Origin: JBPOFM01 sp051252455
Lineage (GTDB): Bacteria > Bacteroidota > Bacteroidia > Flavobacteriales > Flavobacteriaceae
Assembly: GCA_051252455.1 (NCBI GenBank)
Contig: JBPOFM010000003.1
Span: forward strand, 248,001 to 312,000
Direction of reading: 5' to 3'
Length of the DNA stretch: 64,000 nucleotides
The notes beneath the pieces are model-generated. The model saw nothing but the letters and a program-made list of their open reading frames with translations. It searched no databases and was not told the DNA's origin. Of the stretch, positions 55,381-64,000 are shown in pieces (within the stretch, counting starts at the first letter, position 1; every line of letters starts with the position of its first letter). Made by a program: the position numbers and the translations under genes.

Positions 55381-57366
55381 ATGAAAAGATGCACCCAAGT
55401 TTTAACCTTCATTTTAATTGCAGCAATATTAGCAATAAGCTGTAAAAAGGAAGACGATCCACCTACAGTTGAGCCCACACAAATCGTTCTTCAGAAAACA
55501 AACTTAAAACCTTTAGAGCTTGCCATTATTGAGGTAAGCGTCAATTTAGATTCACAAGAGTCTTATAGCGGGTCGATAGAATCAGAGCCGATACAGTTCA
55601 AGCCCAATGGACATTTTATGATTTTTCAAGTTCCAACAGGAGCAACAGGTTCCAAAAATGGTAACGTAACCATCAACGGTAAATCCTTTGATTTCGAATA
55701 TGAATTGATAGCCAATTCATACACTGATCCAGAAATTTTTTTGCAAAACTATTTTCAAGAGCAGCAATTCATCCAGACACAACTTGAAGATTTACAGGAG
55801 GAATTTATTGAAGATGGCATTCCAGGATTTGAAGAAATCCAAACAGACTTTACTTCTTGGGAACATATTTCCAACGAGGCGGAGGCTGAATTGGCGGCAC
55901 TCTCTGCACAAGACAAGATAACCCTGGCACAACTTATGGATGCCAATAGTGAATGGATCGAAGAATTAGACAACCGTTTACTCTATACCAGTATCTATTC
56001 CATGACCAATAGGGCTTCAGCATCAGAATGTCGCAGCCTTATAGATGAAGGCAGAATAGAATTGTTTGAAGGCAGAACATTTGCCGCTGCCGGAACGGCG
56101 GTCAAGGCTTATTGGTGCTCACTTACCTTTGACGAACGTCAATACGAGGACCTCGACAATGATTTTGAGCGCGGATCGCTGCTCATGACGGATGTTGAAT
56201 TTACACCTGGCCTCGATGTCTTAAACACCTTGGCAAATTTGGTCTTCCGTAAAATGGATGCCATTACCAAAGAATTACAAGGATCGATGTCATCAAACGG
56301 TGTGGCAGAAGACATAGAAAATGCCGACTTTAATAGAAGCATGTCTGAAATACCATTCGGCAATGGTGTGCCCGAAGAAATATTTGCAAAGATCCGCTTT
56401 CGTTCTATCAATCAAAGTGATATACATACCGATGGACCAGTAGGTGAAGCCGCAACATTTTTTGACCAACTCATCACTTCCTATAATGAATTGGTTATAG
56501 CAAGTAACCAACCCTTAATCTGGCGTCCGGGTTTTACCCAAACGTCCGTCGTTAAAGATTTTAACCAGTTCCTTACCATTCCACCAGCATCTGTGACCAA
56601 CAGTGATATCGTGTTGATCAACACCCAATACGTAGATGACAAATGGGAAGTGGCCTTCGGCAATGATGGCACAGAGGAAGAGCCTACATTTAATTTTGAT
56701 CTCTACTATGATGATGGGTATGTACAGTTGCAGAAAACAGTGACTGCGAAAATATCGGCCTGCAATCCTAATCCTTGTAATGGACTTACCTCCATTTCTT
56801 GGGGAGGAGACACGTATCAATTGGTCGAAATCGGTTGCCAATGTTGGTTCGCCGAAAATCTTAAATATGAAGGCGATATGCCAGAGATAATTGATGATGA
56901 AGATTGGGCTAATAACGGAGAGAATCCAGCTTGGAGCTATTACAACACTTCTTACTGGTACCCATTATATAATGAGACTTATGGCAAATTATATAACTGG
57001 TATGCCGTTAATACTGGTATACTTTGCCCAGAAGGATGGTCAATACCTACACATGATCAATGGACCATATTGACAGATTATTTAGGTGGCGAAGATGTGG
57101 CAGGTGGTAAAATGAAAACTCTCACAGGCTGGTTTCCAAGTCAAAATGTTCCGACTAATTCAAGTGGATTTTCAGGACTTCCAGGTGGACTGCGCTCCGA
57201 AACTGGCACGTCCGCAGACATAGAACAAAATGGTATTTGGTGGAGTTCTTCTGCGCAAGACGCCAATACGGCCTGGACTCGTCTCCTCAATTACGATTAT
57301 AATAGTATTTTAAGATTAAACGAGAATAAAAACCGTGGCTTTTCTTGTCGCTGCATCAAGGATTAA
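55381..57366 (+). CDS. FISUMP-domain lipoprotein
   Basis: A 661-residue surface lipoprotein from the ATG at 55381 (lipobox LAISC, Cys21; acidic tail KKEDDPP). The first 460 residues hold a long helical region of no family I know (e.g. QEQQFIQTQLEDLQEEFIED). The C-terminal 190 residues form a Fibrobacter-succinogenes major paralogous (FISUMP) domain: WGGDTYQLVEIGCQCWFAEN, YNWYAVNTGILCPEGWSIPT, then the WWSSSAQD and NRGFSCRCIKD end. FISUMP domains occur in exported and cell-surface proteins with unclear function. It heads a rightward group with a barrel-like and a PEGA protein. Confidence 0.85.
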   Translation: MKRCTQVLTFILIAAILAISCKKEDDPPTVEPTQIVLQKTNLKPLELAIIEVSVNLDSQESYSGSIESEPIQFKPNGHFMIFQVPTGATGSKNGNVTINGKSFDFEYELIANSYTDPEIFLQNYFQEQQFIQTQLEDLQEEFIEDGIPGFEEIQTDFTSWEHISNEAEAELAALSAQDKITLAQLMDANSEWIEELDNRLLYTSIYSMTNRASASECRSLIDEGRIELFEGRTFAAAGTAVKAYWCSLTFDERQYEDLDNDFERGSLLMTDVEFTPGLDVLNTLANLVFRKMDAITKELQGSMSSNGVAEDIENADFNRSMSEIPFGNGVPEEIFAKIRFRSINQSDIHTDGPVGEAATFFDQLITSYNELVIASNQPLIWRPGFTQTSVVKDFNQFLTIPPASVTNSDIVLINTQYVDDKWEVAFGNDGTEEEPTFNFDLYYDDGYVQLQKTVTAKISACNPNPCNGLTSISWGGDTYQLVEIGCQCWFAENLKYEGDMPEIIDDEDWANNGENPAWSYYNTSYWYPLYNETYGKLYNWYAVNTGILCPEGWSIPTHDQWTILTDYLGGEDVAGGKMKTLTGWFPSQNVPTNSSGFSGLPGGLRSETGTSADIEQNGIWWSSSAQDANTAWTRLLNYDYNSILRLNENKNRGFSCRCIKD

Positions 57367-57450
57367 TTTAGGCCAACCATTTGTTTATCAACTTTCCCAT
57401 GTAATGATGTGAACAATCAAACGAAATCAAACCTATACACAACAACAACA

Positions 57451-58092
57451 ATGAAATCAATTATAAAACTTATTCTTACCATAACCATCATCAGTTCATC
57501 CCTACAGGGCATGTCTCAAGAAACAAATGTAAAACCCATTCGCATTGGTGCAAAACTGGGACTGCCCAATTTAATCAGTCTCAATTTAGAATATGTGGTA
57601 CCAGTGTTAGATCACCGATTGGCGGTCACTGGTGACTTTTCAAAAATAAAATCTTCCAGTATATTAAAGATCGTAGGCTCTGATGATGATGAAGACCTCG
57701 ACATGTCCTTTACCTATTATGAGGGAGGTTTAAATTATTACATATTTAAACCTGGTAAAGGACTCTATGCTGGAATGAGCATTAGCAACTTTAAATTCAA
57801 CGGCGTCCTCTTTGATCACTTCGATGCCACTACAGAAAACGAAGAGGTATATGCCGACGGGCACATCGATTATAAACAGACGTCCTTCAACATTAAGTTC
57901 GGAGCCAAATTAGGTGGTCTGTTTTATTTTAGACCAGAGGTTGGTTATGCATTCAATGCATTTCCTAGCACCATACCCATTAGAGGCACATACGACGATG
58001 GTACAACTGTCACAGAAGACTATGAAACCTACGTGAACGATGCCATCCCCAAAGGACTCATTTTTAATATAGGCTTCGGATTCTCATTTTAA
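57451..58092 (+). CDS. Outer-membrane beta-barrel-like protein
   Basis: A 213-residue exported protein from the ATG at 57451. The signal peptide (ITIISSSLQGMSQE) is followed by alternating hydrophobic strands: KPIRIGAKLGLPNLISLNLE, RLAVTGDFSKIKSSS, LYAGMSISNFKFNGV, SFNIKFGAKLGGLFYFRPEV and a terminal aromatic strand GLIFNIGFGFSF. This is the pattern of an eight-stranded outer-membrane barrel. No family is assigned. It follows the FISUMP lipoprotein closely. Confidence 0.7.
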   Translation: MKSIIKLILTITIISSSLQGMSQETNVKPIRIGAKLGLPNLISLNLEYVVPVLDHRLAVTGDFSKIKSSSILKIVGSDDDEDLDMSFTYYEGGLNYYIFKPGKGLYAGMSISNFKFNGVLFDHFDATTENEEVYADGHIDYKQTSFNIKFGAKLGGLFYFRPEVGYAFNAFPSTIPIRGTYDDGTTVTEDYETYVNDAIPKGLIFNIGFGFSF

Positions 58093-58176
58093 ATGGTAGC
58101 CGTAGACTCAATTTGCAAACTATAAATAATCTTATTCACTTACATTAACTAAATTTTTTAAAAACCCAATTTAATT

Positions 58177-58839
58177 ATGAAACGTATTTTTTTAATTCTT
58201 ACAGTATTAGCAATCACTCAAGTATCAGCGCAAAAAACGAAGATAACCACCTCCGAGCCGGATGCGGAAATTTTAATCAATGGCGAACGCGTGGGCGCTG
58301 GCTCCTATACTCTTAAGATAGATAAAGACGAATGCTATAATGTACGAGCAAGCAAACCGGGCTATCTTAAATACGAAGTGACTCTCTGTGGAAGAAAAGC
58401 AGGACCAGAAGCTCCAAAATCTCATTTTTTTGACATGAAGAAGGACGATTCAGAAATGGCATCTATTCAAACAGATCAGGCCAATGTGGATTTCGAGATT
58501 GTCGTAAATCCTAACTTATCTCAAGATGAAGCATGGAAATTAGTCTACCTCATTGTTACCGATTATTTTGATGCCATCGAAGTGAGCGACAAAGAGACCA
58601 GCTACTTAAGAACCGCATGGTCCGTTCAAAGTTTCTTACAGAATACCATTAGAACGAGATTGATCATCAAATTGGCAAACACTTCACCCCTTACCTTTAA
58701 AGTAAAATTAAATAGTGAATATAGCGGAGATGCAAGAACCAGCGTAAAGGCAGATGAACTCTATCGCGAATGGGATCGTGTATTGAGAAAGTACGAAAAC
58801 GTCATTGGTGATTTCAGCACTCGATTACAGCGTAAATAA
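58177..58839 (+). CDS. PEGA-domain exported protein
   Basis: A 220-residue protein with a signal peptide (LAITQVSAQ). A PEGA domain follows (about 22-70; TTSEPDAEILINGERVGAGS, YTLKIDKDECYNVRASKPGY). The remainder (ANVDFEIVVNPNLSQDEAWK, IVTDYFDAIEVSDKETSYLR) is alpha-beta and of unknown family. PEGA domains are usually carbohydrate- or envelope-associated. It ends the rightward group before a strong terminator. Confidence 0.75.
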   Translation: MKRIFLILTVLAITQVSAQKTKITTSEPDAEILINGERVGAGSYTLKIDKDECYNVRASKPGYLKYEVTLCGRKAGPEAPKSHFFDMKKDDSEMASIQTDQANVDFEIVVNPNLSQDEAWKLVYLIVTDYFDAIEVSDKETSYLRTAWSVQSFLQNTIRTRLIIKLANTSPLTFKVKLNSEYSGDARTSVKADELYREWDRVLRKYENVIGDFSTRLQRK

Positions 58840-58910
58840 TTTAATAAATATTACATCCTTATCAGTTGTAAAACCACATTAGCCCAGTTGAATGACCAAT
58901 ATCTTTTTCT

Positions 58911-58952
58911 AAACCACCTGAAAATTTCCACTAAATTTTCAGGTGGTTTTTT
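58911..58952 (+). terminator. Intrinsic terminator after the PEGA gene
   Basis: A 17-base stem: AAACCACCTGAAAATTT (58911-58927) pairs with AAATTTTCAGGTGGTTT (58933-58949). A run of T (58947-58954) continues past it. Confidence 0.93.
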
Positions 58953-59014
58953 TTCCGCCAAGGTTACATTTGATAAAATTGAGTGAGATGTGTTTTGGGA
59001 ATTCAATTGAAACG

Positions 59015-62000
59015 TTAATCTTTCACAATCAACATTTTTGAAGTAGCGTTGACTCTAAACACATATAAACCTACGGCAGTAGAAGTCGGTAATTTTAACT
59101 GTGTCACACCTGTGGATTCATTGTAAATTTTTTGCTCAAATTGAATCAAGCGACCCTGAATGTCAAACATATGAAAGCTATCGTCCGCATTCGTATGTGT
59201 TACAAACAATTCCTTTGACCTGATAGGATTGGGATAGATCAGCATTTCTCCAGAAGCAGGAGTGGTGATTGTTGAATTAAAATATGGCACAGCAAAATCA
59301 AAAGCCTCTCTTCCTATAGTTTCGCCAATAATTCTTCCAGGAATATCATCAATCGGTGGATGGATCCCACCCCAAATTCTCGAAAGACTGCATTGGTCAG
59401 AAGCATCCCGATAAGTTGCCCATTGAAGTTTGACATCCATAGAAGGTCCTTCTTCAAATACTAGAAATTCATTCTTCGTTGCAATAAACTCGCCCATCCC
59501 TCCTGGAAAATATTCAGACCCCGTAATGCGTGTCATCACCTCTGCAGCAGCTCTTGAATAAGTAGAATGCCCAGACACATAGCCCGCAAATGGTGGCGTG
59601 ACAAAAGTAGGACGTTGGTATGGCCACCAATTTTCAGCCAAAATCCAACCGACGCCTGCTTCATCGGTAGCTGTATTGTCTATGAAGTCGTGTCCACGCC
59701 AAGTGAATACCTTTATTTTTCCAACATGTTCGTTCGAACTTCCTGATAGAGGATCACCAATTTGCACAACTTCAACATAACCCTCTCGCAAAGGAATACC
59801 GTCTACATTATAATTGGATAAAGAAGCGTCCGTACTTTGACCTTGATCAGCCATATAGCGAATTGCAGAAATAGGACGAATATAATCATACCATCCTTTA
59901 ATTCCCCAAGCCGAAATAGCAGAATCATGCATGGTTCCGCCCAAAATGAAATACGATTTCACATCCCATTCCAAAGGGTCTAGAACCTCGCCAACACCAT
60001 TGAGCTTTTTGACGAGCAACGGATTGTCATTCACATAATTTAAAATGGTAAACCAATGGCCTGGTGGTGTTTCAGAATCAGGTCCATCAGCCCAAAATTC
60101 GGCAAGAACTCTAGCGTAATCACCACGTGGAACAATTTGAGATTCATATGCTGTTCCCGTAATTGGATTCACGGCTCTACCTTCTCCTATATCACCTCCT
60201 TCTATTAATTTATAAAAACTAGGATGCTGCGAAAAGTTGGATGGAAAATCATCTATATCAATATTACCTATCGATTTTGGTGAGATATCCCACTCTACAC
60301 CATCGTGCGGATTGAGATGTGATCCCCAAATAGACACCAATGAAAAACTCCATTTATAATTCGCATCTTCTTCAGGATTTGTGGAGCCAATAAATGGAGG
60401 ACTCGAAGGATCGTGATAGACTTTATAATAATGTCCCTCACTAGAATAAGTTACAGCGTCTTCATCTTGTAAGGCAAATGGCGTCACATTACCCCATTCT
60501 GGTCCTAAAAAACTAGGCGTCGTTCCTGGAATGACGTTACCGCTCTGATCAATAAAAGTATCTAAACTTAAAGGTTGCCAACGATTCGGATTGAGAATAT
60601 CCGGATTCCCTGGTAAAATTGGCGCCATCGGAGGATTCACTGGTTCATAGTAAGCATTTGTATAGCTATCGACTTCTCTTGAACCATCTGCACCGCCATA
60701 ACGAATAATGGTTTGAGCAATATAATTTCCAAGAGCGGCGGCATTGCCATATTCGTAATTAATTCCTGTGGCAAACTCGGTATCATAACCTAATTGGTCC
60801 ATTAGAAAATCACACTCTTCAATAATGGCTACCGCACTTGGAGAATTCTGAAAGCGATAGGTCAATAAACGGTACATCGCAAAGCTGATTGCCTTTCTTC
60901 GGGAGGCCTCTACACTTTCCGTTGGAATAAAATCGACCAAATCACTGCGGAATCCATGAACTTCTTTACCCATCATATATGGAGTTGCATGCTCATCATA
61001 AATCGCCCAAGCGTCATACATTGCGACACTTGCGTGAAATAAATTTCGAGCATGTACTGTAGGACGCGCATAATCGCCTCGGATGGCGTCTAATAAAACT
61101 TCATTCCACAATCGAGCGATCGACTTATCTGTAGGCACATCGTTAATACTTAATGAGACGTTTAAGTTGACAGGTAAACTTTGGCACTCATCATTTATTT
61201 CCATTACGGACATAGAACCGGACGGATGGAGTCCCCATCGCACTGTGACAGTGCTTGAACCTTGTCCAGATAATAATTCTCCTCCAGATACAGTCCAGTT
61301 CGCAGTGGCATTTGCCGTTAAACTATATGAATAGGTTTCAGTCTTAAAAAATCCAGAATTTGTTGGTCCTACAATATTCGTAGTGGGTAAATAAGTACAC
61401 GAGCCATCATTCAAGGTGGCTTCCGGATTGTAGGAACATGAATTAGAATCCGTACAACCATATACTTTATTGCTCGGAGGAATATTCATAACGGTGTAAC
61501 TCTGCCCTTCAATAGCTTTAATGGTTGTATTTGTATCTAAATTTGGATAGGTTTCCACCAAACCCGAAGGCCATTTGATTTCTAATTGCGTTATTTGAGT
61601 GGTAGTACCCAAACCAAAATGAACTGCTTGCAAACTTTGGGATAAAAATCCTACACCTGAATAATGCCGCTTGACGACCCCTTGATTCGTCGTTAAAGTC
61701 AAAGTTGTTCCGATGGCATCTCTATTGGAAATTGTTCCCTGTAAGTGGACTTTGAACCAATTCAAATCCGACACCTCATCAAAATTGAGTAACTTATTTT
61801 CGTAGAATATGGATGTTTGATCGGCATTTGTTACGTATATGTCCAAATCGCCATCATTATCATAGTCGAAATCCGCGGCTTCAACACTCACGGTCAAATC
61901 ATTGAAATTTACAGCAGCAGATGCATCACTGAATCCCGATTGGCCTTCTATCGCCAAATTTTTATAATAAACATTCGGCTCCGTACTTCGATCTTGAAAT

Positions 62001-63049
62001 TCAAACCCATTCACGATGATCAAATCATCATCGCCATCCAAATCAAAATCAGCAAAGCGTGTGCCCCACGCCCAACCTGTAGCAGGAATGTTATTGAAAG
62101 CGGATGTCTCTGTAAAATGGTTAGAGCCATCATTTTGTAAAAGGGCATTTTCATCAATTCCCGTTATGAACATATCAAAATGGCCATCCAAATTAAAATC
62201 TCCAATGGTAATCCCCATATCATCCATACGGTTATCCAATCCATACGATTCTGATTGCTCTATAAAACCACTTCCTGATTGATTGACAAATAAATGATTT
62301 GGTTTGTCATAATCATTTGAGACATACAAATCCATCCAACCATCGTCATTGATGTCAAAAGGGACAGCAGCATAACTTGGATGGTGTTCAGGTGTGTCAA
62401 TTCCCATGGAAGTAGCTACATTTTGAAAGGTACCGTTACCATTATTTAAATACATTGAATTGCTTGGGCAAACGTCCCAATCGTTAATGAACAGATCCAA
62501 AAAGCCATCGTTGTTATAATCGAACCAAGTGGATCCTATATTTCGGCATTGGTTGGAAACAGGAAAACCGGCATCTTGAGTCACATCGATAAATGTTCCG
62601 TCACCTTGATTATGAAAAAGTTGCACTTTGAACGAATGTGTAAAAAAGATATCGGGATAACCATCGTTATCATAATCGCCCCAAGAAACACCATGTTTAA
62701 ACCCTTTTAAGCCATAAAACACCTGGTTATTGGCATCATATGGCAACATGTTAATCAATCCAGATTCTGTAGTGACATCCGTAAATGTACCGTTGTTATT
62801 ATTGCGTAAGAGTCGGCTATGCGAAGATTCATTATTTGGTTCATCTTGTGCTAGTGCCACCACAAATATATCAAGGTCGTTGTCACCGTCATAATCTGCA
62901 ACCGCAACGCCGGCATTGTTCTGAATATGTCCTAGCCCAGCAATAGTCTCAATACGCTCAAAAGTTTGGCCCATCGCATCATTGGCCATGCATAGAATAC
63001 ATAACAACAAACCACAAATAAGCTGACTGTAAGGTAATTTTAGAGCCAC
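59015..63049 (-). CDS. Large secreted fusion: VCBS/ASPIC repeats + vanadium-haloperoxidase-like domain + T9SS sorting tail
   Basis: A 1344-residue exported protein starting at GTG. After a signal peptide (LLCILCMANDAMGQ), FG-GAP/VCBS repeats run to about 430 (NDGWMDLYVSNDYD, DGHFDMFITGIDE; calcium-binding DxDxDG loops). An ASPIC/UnbV domain follows (LEIKWPSGLVETYPNLD), then a cysteine motif (CTDSNSCSYNPEATLNDGSC) and a PKD-like stretch. From about 660 to 1250 is a vanadium-dependent haloperoxidase-like domain: RPTVHARNLFHASVAMYDAW, YIRPISAIRYM, GYVSGHSTYSRAAAEVM and CSLSRIWGGIHPPIDDIPGR supply the RP, SGH and R-x(4)-H-type phosphate/vanadate residues. The end is a Por secretion sorting domain (MLIYPNPIRSKELFVTHTN). 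Activity is not proved. Confidence 0.85.
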   Translation of the reverse strand: MALKLPYSQLICGLLLCILCMANDAMGQTFERIETIAGLGHIQNNAGVAVADYDGDNDLDIFVVALAQDEPNNESSHSRLLRNNNNGTFTDVTTESGLINMLPYDANNQVFYGLKGFKHGVSWGDYDNDGYPDIFFTHSFKVQLFHNQGDGTFIDVTQDAGFPVSNQCRNIGSTWFDYNNDGFLDLFINDWDVCPSNSMYLNNGNGTFQNVATSMGIDTPEHHPSYAAVPFDINDDGWMDLYVSNDYDKPNHLFVNQSGSGFIEQSESYGLDNRMDDMGITIGDFNLDGHFDMFITGIDENALLQNDGSNHFTETSAFNNIPATGWAWGTRFADFDLDGDDDLIIVNGFEFQDRSTEPNVYYKNLAIEGQSGFSDASAAVNFNDLTVSVEAADFDYDNDGDLDIYVTNADQTSIFYENKLLNFDEVSDLNWFKVHLQGTISNRDAIGTTLTLTTNQGVVKRHYSGVGFLSQSLQAVHFGLGTTTQITQLEIKWPSGLVETYPNLDTNTTIKAIEGQSYTVMNIPPSNKVYGCTDSNSCSYNPEATLNDGSCTYLPTTNIVGPTNSGFFKTETYSYSLTANATANWTVSGGELLSGQGSSTVTVRWGLHPSGSMSVMEINDECQSLPVNLNVSLSINDVPTDKSIARLWNEVLLDAIRGDYARPTVHARNLFHASVAMYDAWAIYDEHATPYMMGKEVHGFRSDLVDFIPTESVEASRRKAISFAMYRLLTYRFQNSPSAVAIIEECDFLMDQLGYDTEFATGINYEYGNAAALGNYIAQTIIRYGGADGSREVDSYTNAYYEPVNPPMAPILPGNPDILNPNRWQPLSLDTFIDQSGNVIPGTTPSFLGPEWGNVTPFALQDEDAVTYSSEGHYYKVYHDPSSPPFIGSTNPEEDANYKWSFSLVSIWGSHLNPHDGVEWDISPKSIGNIDIDDFPSNFSQHPSFYKLIEGGDIGEGRAVNPITGTAYESQIVPRGDYARVLAEFWADGPDSETPPGHWFTILNYVNDNPLLVKKLNGVGEVLDPLEWDVKSYFILGGTMHDSAISAWGIKGWYDYIRPISAIRYMADQGQSTDASLSNYNVDGIPLREGYVEVVQIGDPLSGSSNEHVGKIKVFTWRGHDFIDNTATDEAGVGWILAENWWPYQRPTFVTPPFAGYVSGHSTYSRAAAEVMTRITGSEYFPGGMGEFIATKNEFLVFEEGPSMDVKLQWATYRDASDQCSLSRIWGGIHPPIDDIPGRIIGETIGREAFDFAVPYFNSTITTPASGEMLIYPNPIRSKELFVTHTNADDSFHMFDIQGRLIQFEQKIYNESTGVTQLKLPTSTAVGLYVFRVNATSKMLIVKD

Positions 63050-63163
63050 AATAACAATTTTTGATAAATATAGTAATTAATGGTTATAACAGGTACGGAC
63101 AGAACTATTAGAAAAACAATTTCGTACGAAAATAATAAGCAATTTTTTTCATACTTTTATCAC

Positions 63164-63673
63164 ATGAGAAATTTTATCCTCCTATTAAGTATTTGCTTTA
63201 TGGTATCCTCTTGCAAAACGGAAACGTATCAAGAGGAGGATATAACACCAATCAATTGGAAAGCACGAATGACTACTATCAATCCGGCGGATAGTTTGGC
63301 GAGTGGCAGTAGTTACTTATCGATTTACTCTCGTATTTATAGCGTGACGGAACATCGCACGATCAATTTGACGGTCACAGTAAGTTTAAGAAACATTAGT
63401 TCGACAGACACCGTATTCATTACAAGAAGTGATTATTACAATACTGAAGGCGATTTGATTCGATCCTATCACAAAAATGCTGTCTATCTAAAACCTCATG
63501 AAACCATTGAAATTATCATTGATGAAAAAGATTCAGATGGTGGCAGTGGTGCCAACTTTATTTTTGAATGGGCTCATCCTAAAAATAGTCCAGACCCCGT
63601 GTTTGATGCTGTGATGATATCAACTTCTGGTCAGCAAGGAATTTCTTTTACCACGCAAGGCATCACACGCTAA
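63164..63673 (+). CDS. DUF3124 family lipoprotein
   Basis: A 169-residue lipoprotein from the ATG at 63164 (a longer frame opens at 63080 but lacks a signal peptide at its start). The lipobox CFMVSSC places the lipid at Cys17. The domain (about 50-160) includes SGSSYLSIYSRIYSVTEHR, TVTVSLRNISSTDTVFITR and SGANFIFEWAHP, matching DUF3124. Function unknown. Its stop abuts the convergent SDR gene without overlap. Confidence 0.87.
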   Translation: MRNFILLLSICFMVSSCKTETYQEEDITPINWKARMTTINPADSLASGSSYLSIYSRIYSVTEHRTINLTVTVSLRNISSTDTVFITRSDYYNTEGDLIRSYHKNAVYLKPHETIEIIIDEKDSDGGSGANFIFEWAHPKNSPDPVFDAVMISTSGQQGISFTTQGITR

Positions 63674-64000
63674 TCAAGGCGTTGAATTCGATACTTGTAG
63701 CAACTTCCCGTTATAGAATTGATTTGAATGGAGTGCGAAATCACAAATATAGCTTGCCATTTCGGAGGCCGTAGTTGGTGCTTCATAACCTGGGAAGGCC
63801 TCTTCCAGCATTTCCGTTTGTACAGCCCCAAGCGCCAATACATTAAAAGAGATTCCAGATTCTTTAAATTCTTCTGCCCAAAGTTCCGTTAAGGTAATCA
63901 CAGCGGCTTTGCTGGAACTGTATGCTGCGAGTCCAGGAAATTTCATACTTCCTTGAACGCCTCCCATGGAACTTATGGTCACCACATGGCTTTTCGTTTT
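63674..64000 (-). CDS. Short-chain dehydrogenase/reductase, N-terminus outside the window
   Basis: The C-terminal 108 codons of a classical SDR; the gene continues past base 64000. The frame reads SHVVTISSMGGVQGSMKFPG, AAYSSSKAAVITLTELWAEE (YxxxK catalytic pair) and NVLALGAVQTEM, as in SDR family members. The C-terminus DFALHSNQFYNGKLLQVSNS is less conserved. The NAD(P)-binding half is missing from the window, so the substrate cannot be guessed. Confidence 0.93.
   Translation of the reverse strand, partial: KTKSHVVTISSMGGVQGSMKFPGLAAYSSSKAAVITLTELWAEEFKESGISFNVLALGAVQTEMLEEAFPGYEAPTTASEMASYICDFALHSNQFYNGKLLQVSNSTP

Overview
The window looks like chromosomal DNA from a marine Flavobacteriaceae bacterium (Bacteroidota). 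The signs are AT-rich DNA, a SusC/SusD polysaccharide-utilisation locus, lipoproteins of the SusD/PKD type, a type IX secretion C-terminal sorting domain, an HPRT-adenylate kinase fusion, a PafA-type phosphatase, LytTR regulators and a TAnnTTTG promoter element. Nothing identifies the species. I saw no rRNA, tRNA, CRISPR array, insertion sequence or prophage.

1-14268: a laminarin-type (beta-1,3-glucan) utilisation locus read leftwards. It holds a SusC receptor, a SusD lipoprotein, a PKD-containing surface glycan-binding lipoprotein, a GH16 endo-glucanase and a GH3 beta-glucosidase cut by the left edge. Upstream lie a membrane-spanning propeller/Y_Y_Y/LuxR-HTH regulator and an MFS sugar importer. 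CACTACA elements cluster between the regulator and susC and one recurs before the importer. Together the genes describe outer-membrane glucan capture, cleavage, import and sugar-responsive control.

14269-21997: mostly housekeeping genes: a DUF4136 lipoprotein, obg, a fused hpt-adk, purK, purE and an M3 peptidase. A stranded intrinsic terminator after obg hints at a small RNA. A broken Phd/Doc-like toxin-antitoxin pair sits between purK and purE.

22021-26884: a GbsR/MarR-type regulator flanked by two matching palindromes (ACTTTCA-N8-TGAAAGT), followed by small membrane proteins (one apparently frameshifted), a methyltransferase, a TIGR01777 epimerase, an ECF sigma factor with a small probable partner, and on the opposite strand a UbiA-like membrane protein. 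This is the best candidate in the window for an under-described system, possibly envelope or lipid remodelling.

27014-42408: gcvP, a FabH-like synthase, proC, a methyltransferase, a family 2 glycosyltransferase, a DNA/RNA endonuclease, PafA phosphatase, an MlaE/MlaF lipid transporter pair, a DUF389 protein, a mannose-1-phosphate guanylyltransferase, a SprT-like protease and the CbpA/CbpM chaperone pair. Two 7-bp tandem repeats lie back to back after mlaF.

42889-52625: a TolC/MacA/MacB tripartite efflux operon that runs on into two thioredoxin-fold proteins and a LytS/LytTR two-component system, then an alpha/beta hydrolase and a dienelactone hydrolase. 52626-53329 is gene-poor and holds a decayed reading frame.

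53330-64000: a membrane-anchored TPR-LytTR regulator, a FISUMP lipoprotein, a barrel-like protein and a PEGA protein. On the opposite strand is a very large secreted fusion of VCBS/ASPIC repeats, a vanadium-haloperoxidase-like domain and a T9SS tail. A DUF3124 lipoprotein and the C-terminal part of an SDR oxidoreductase end the window.
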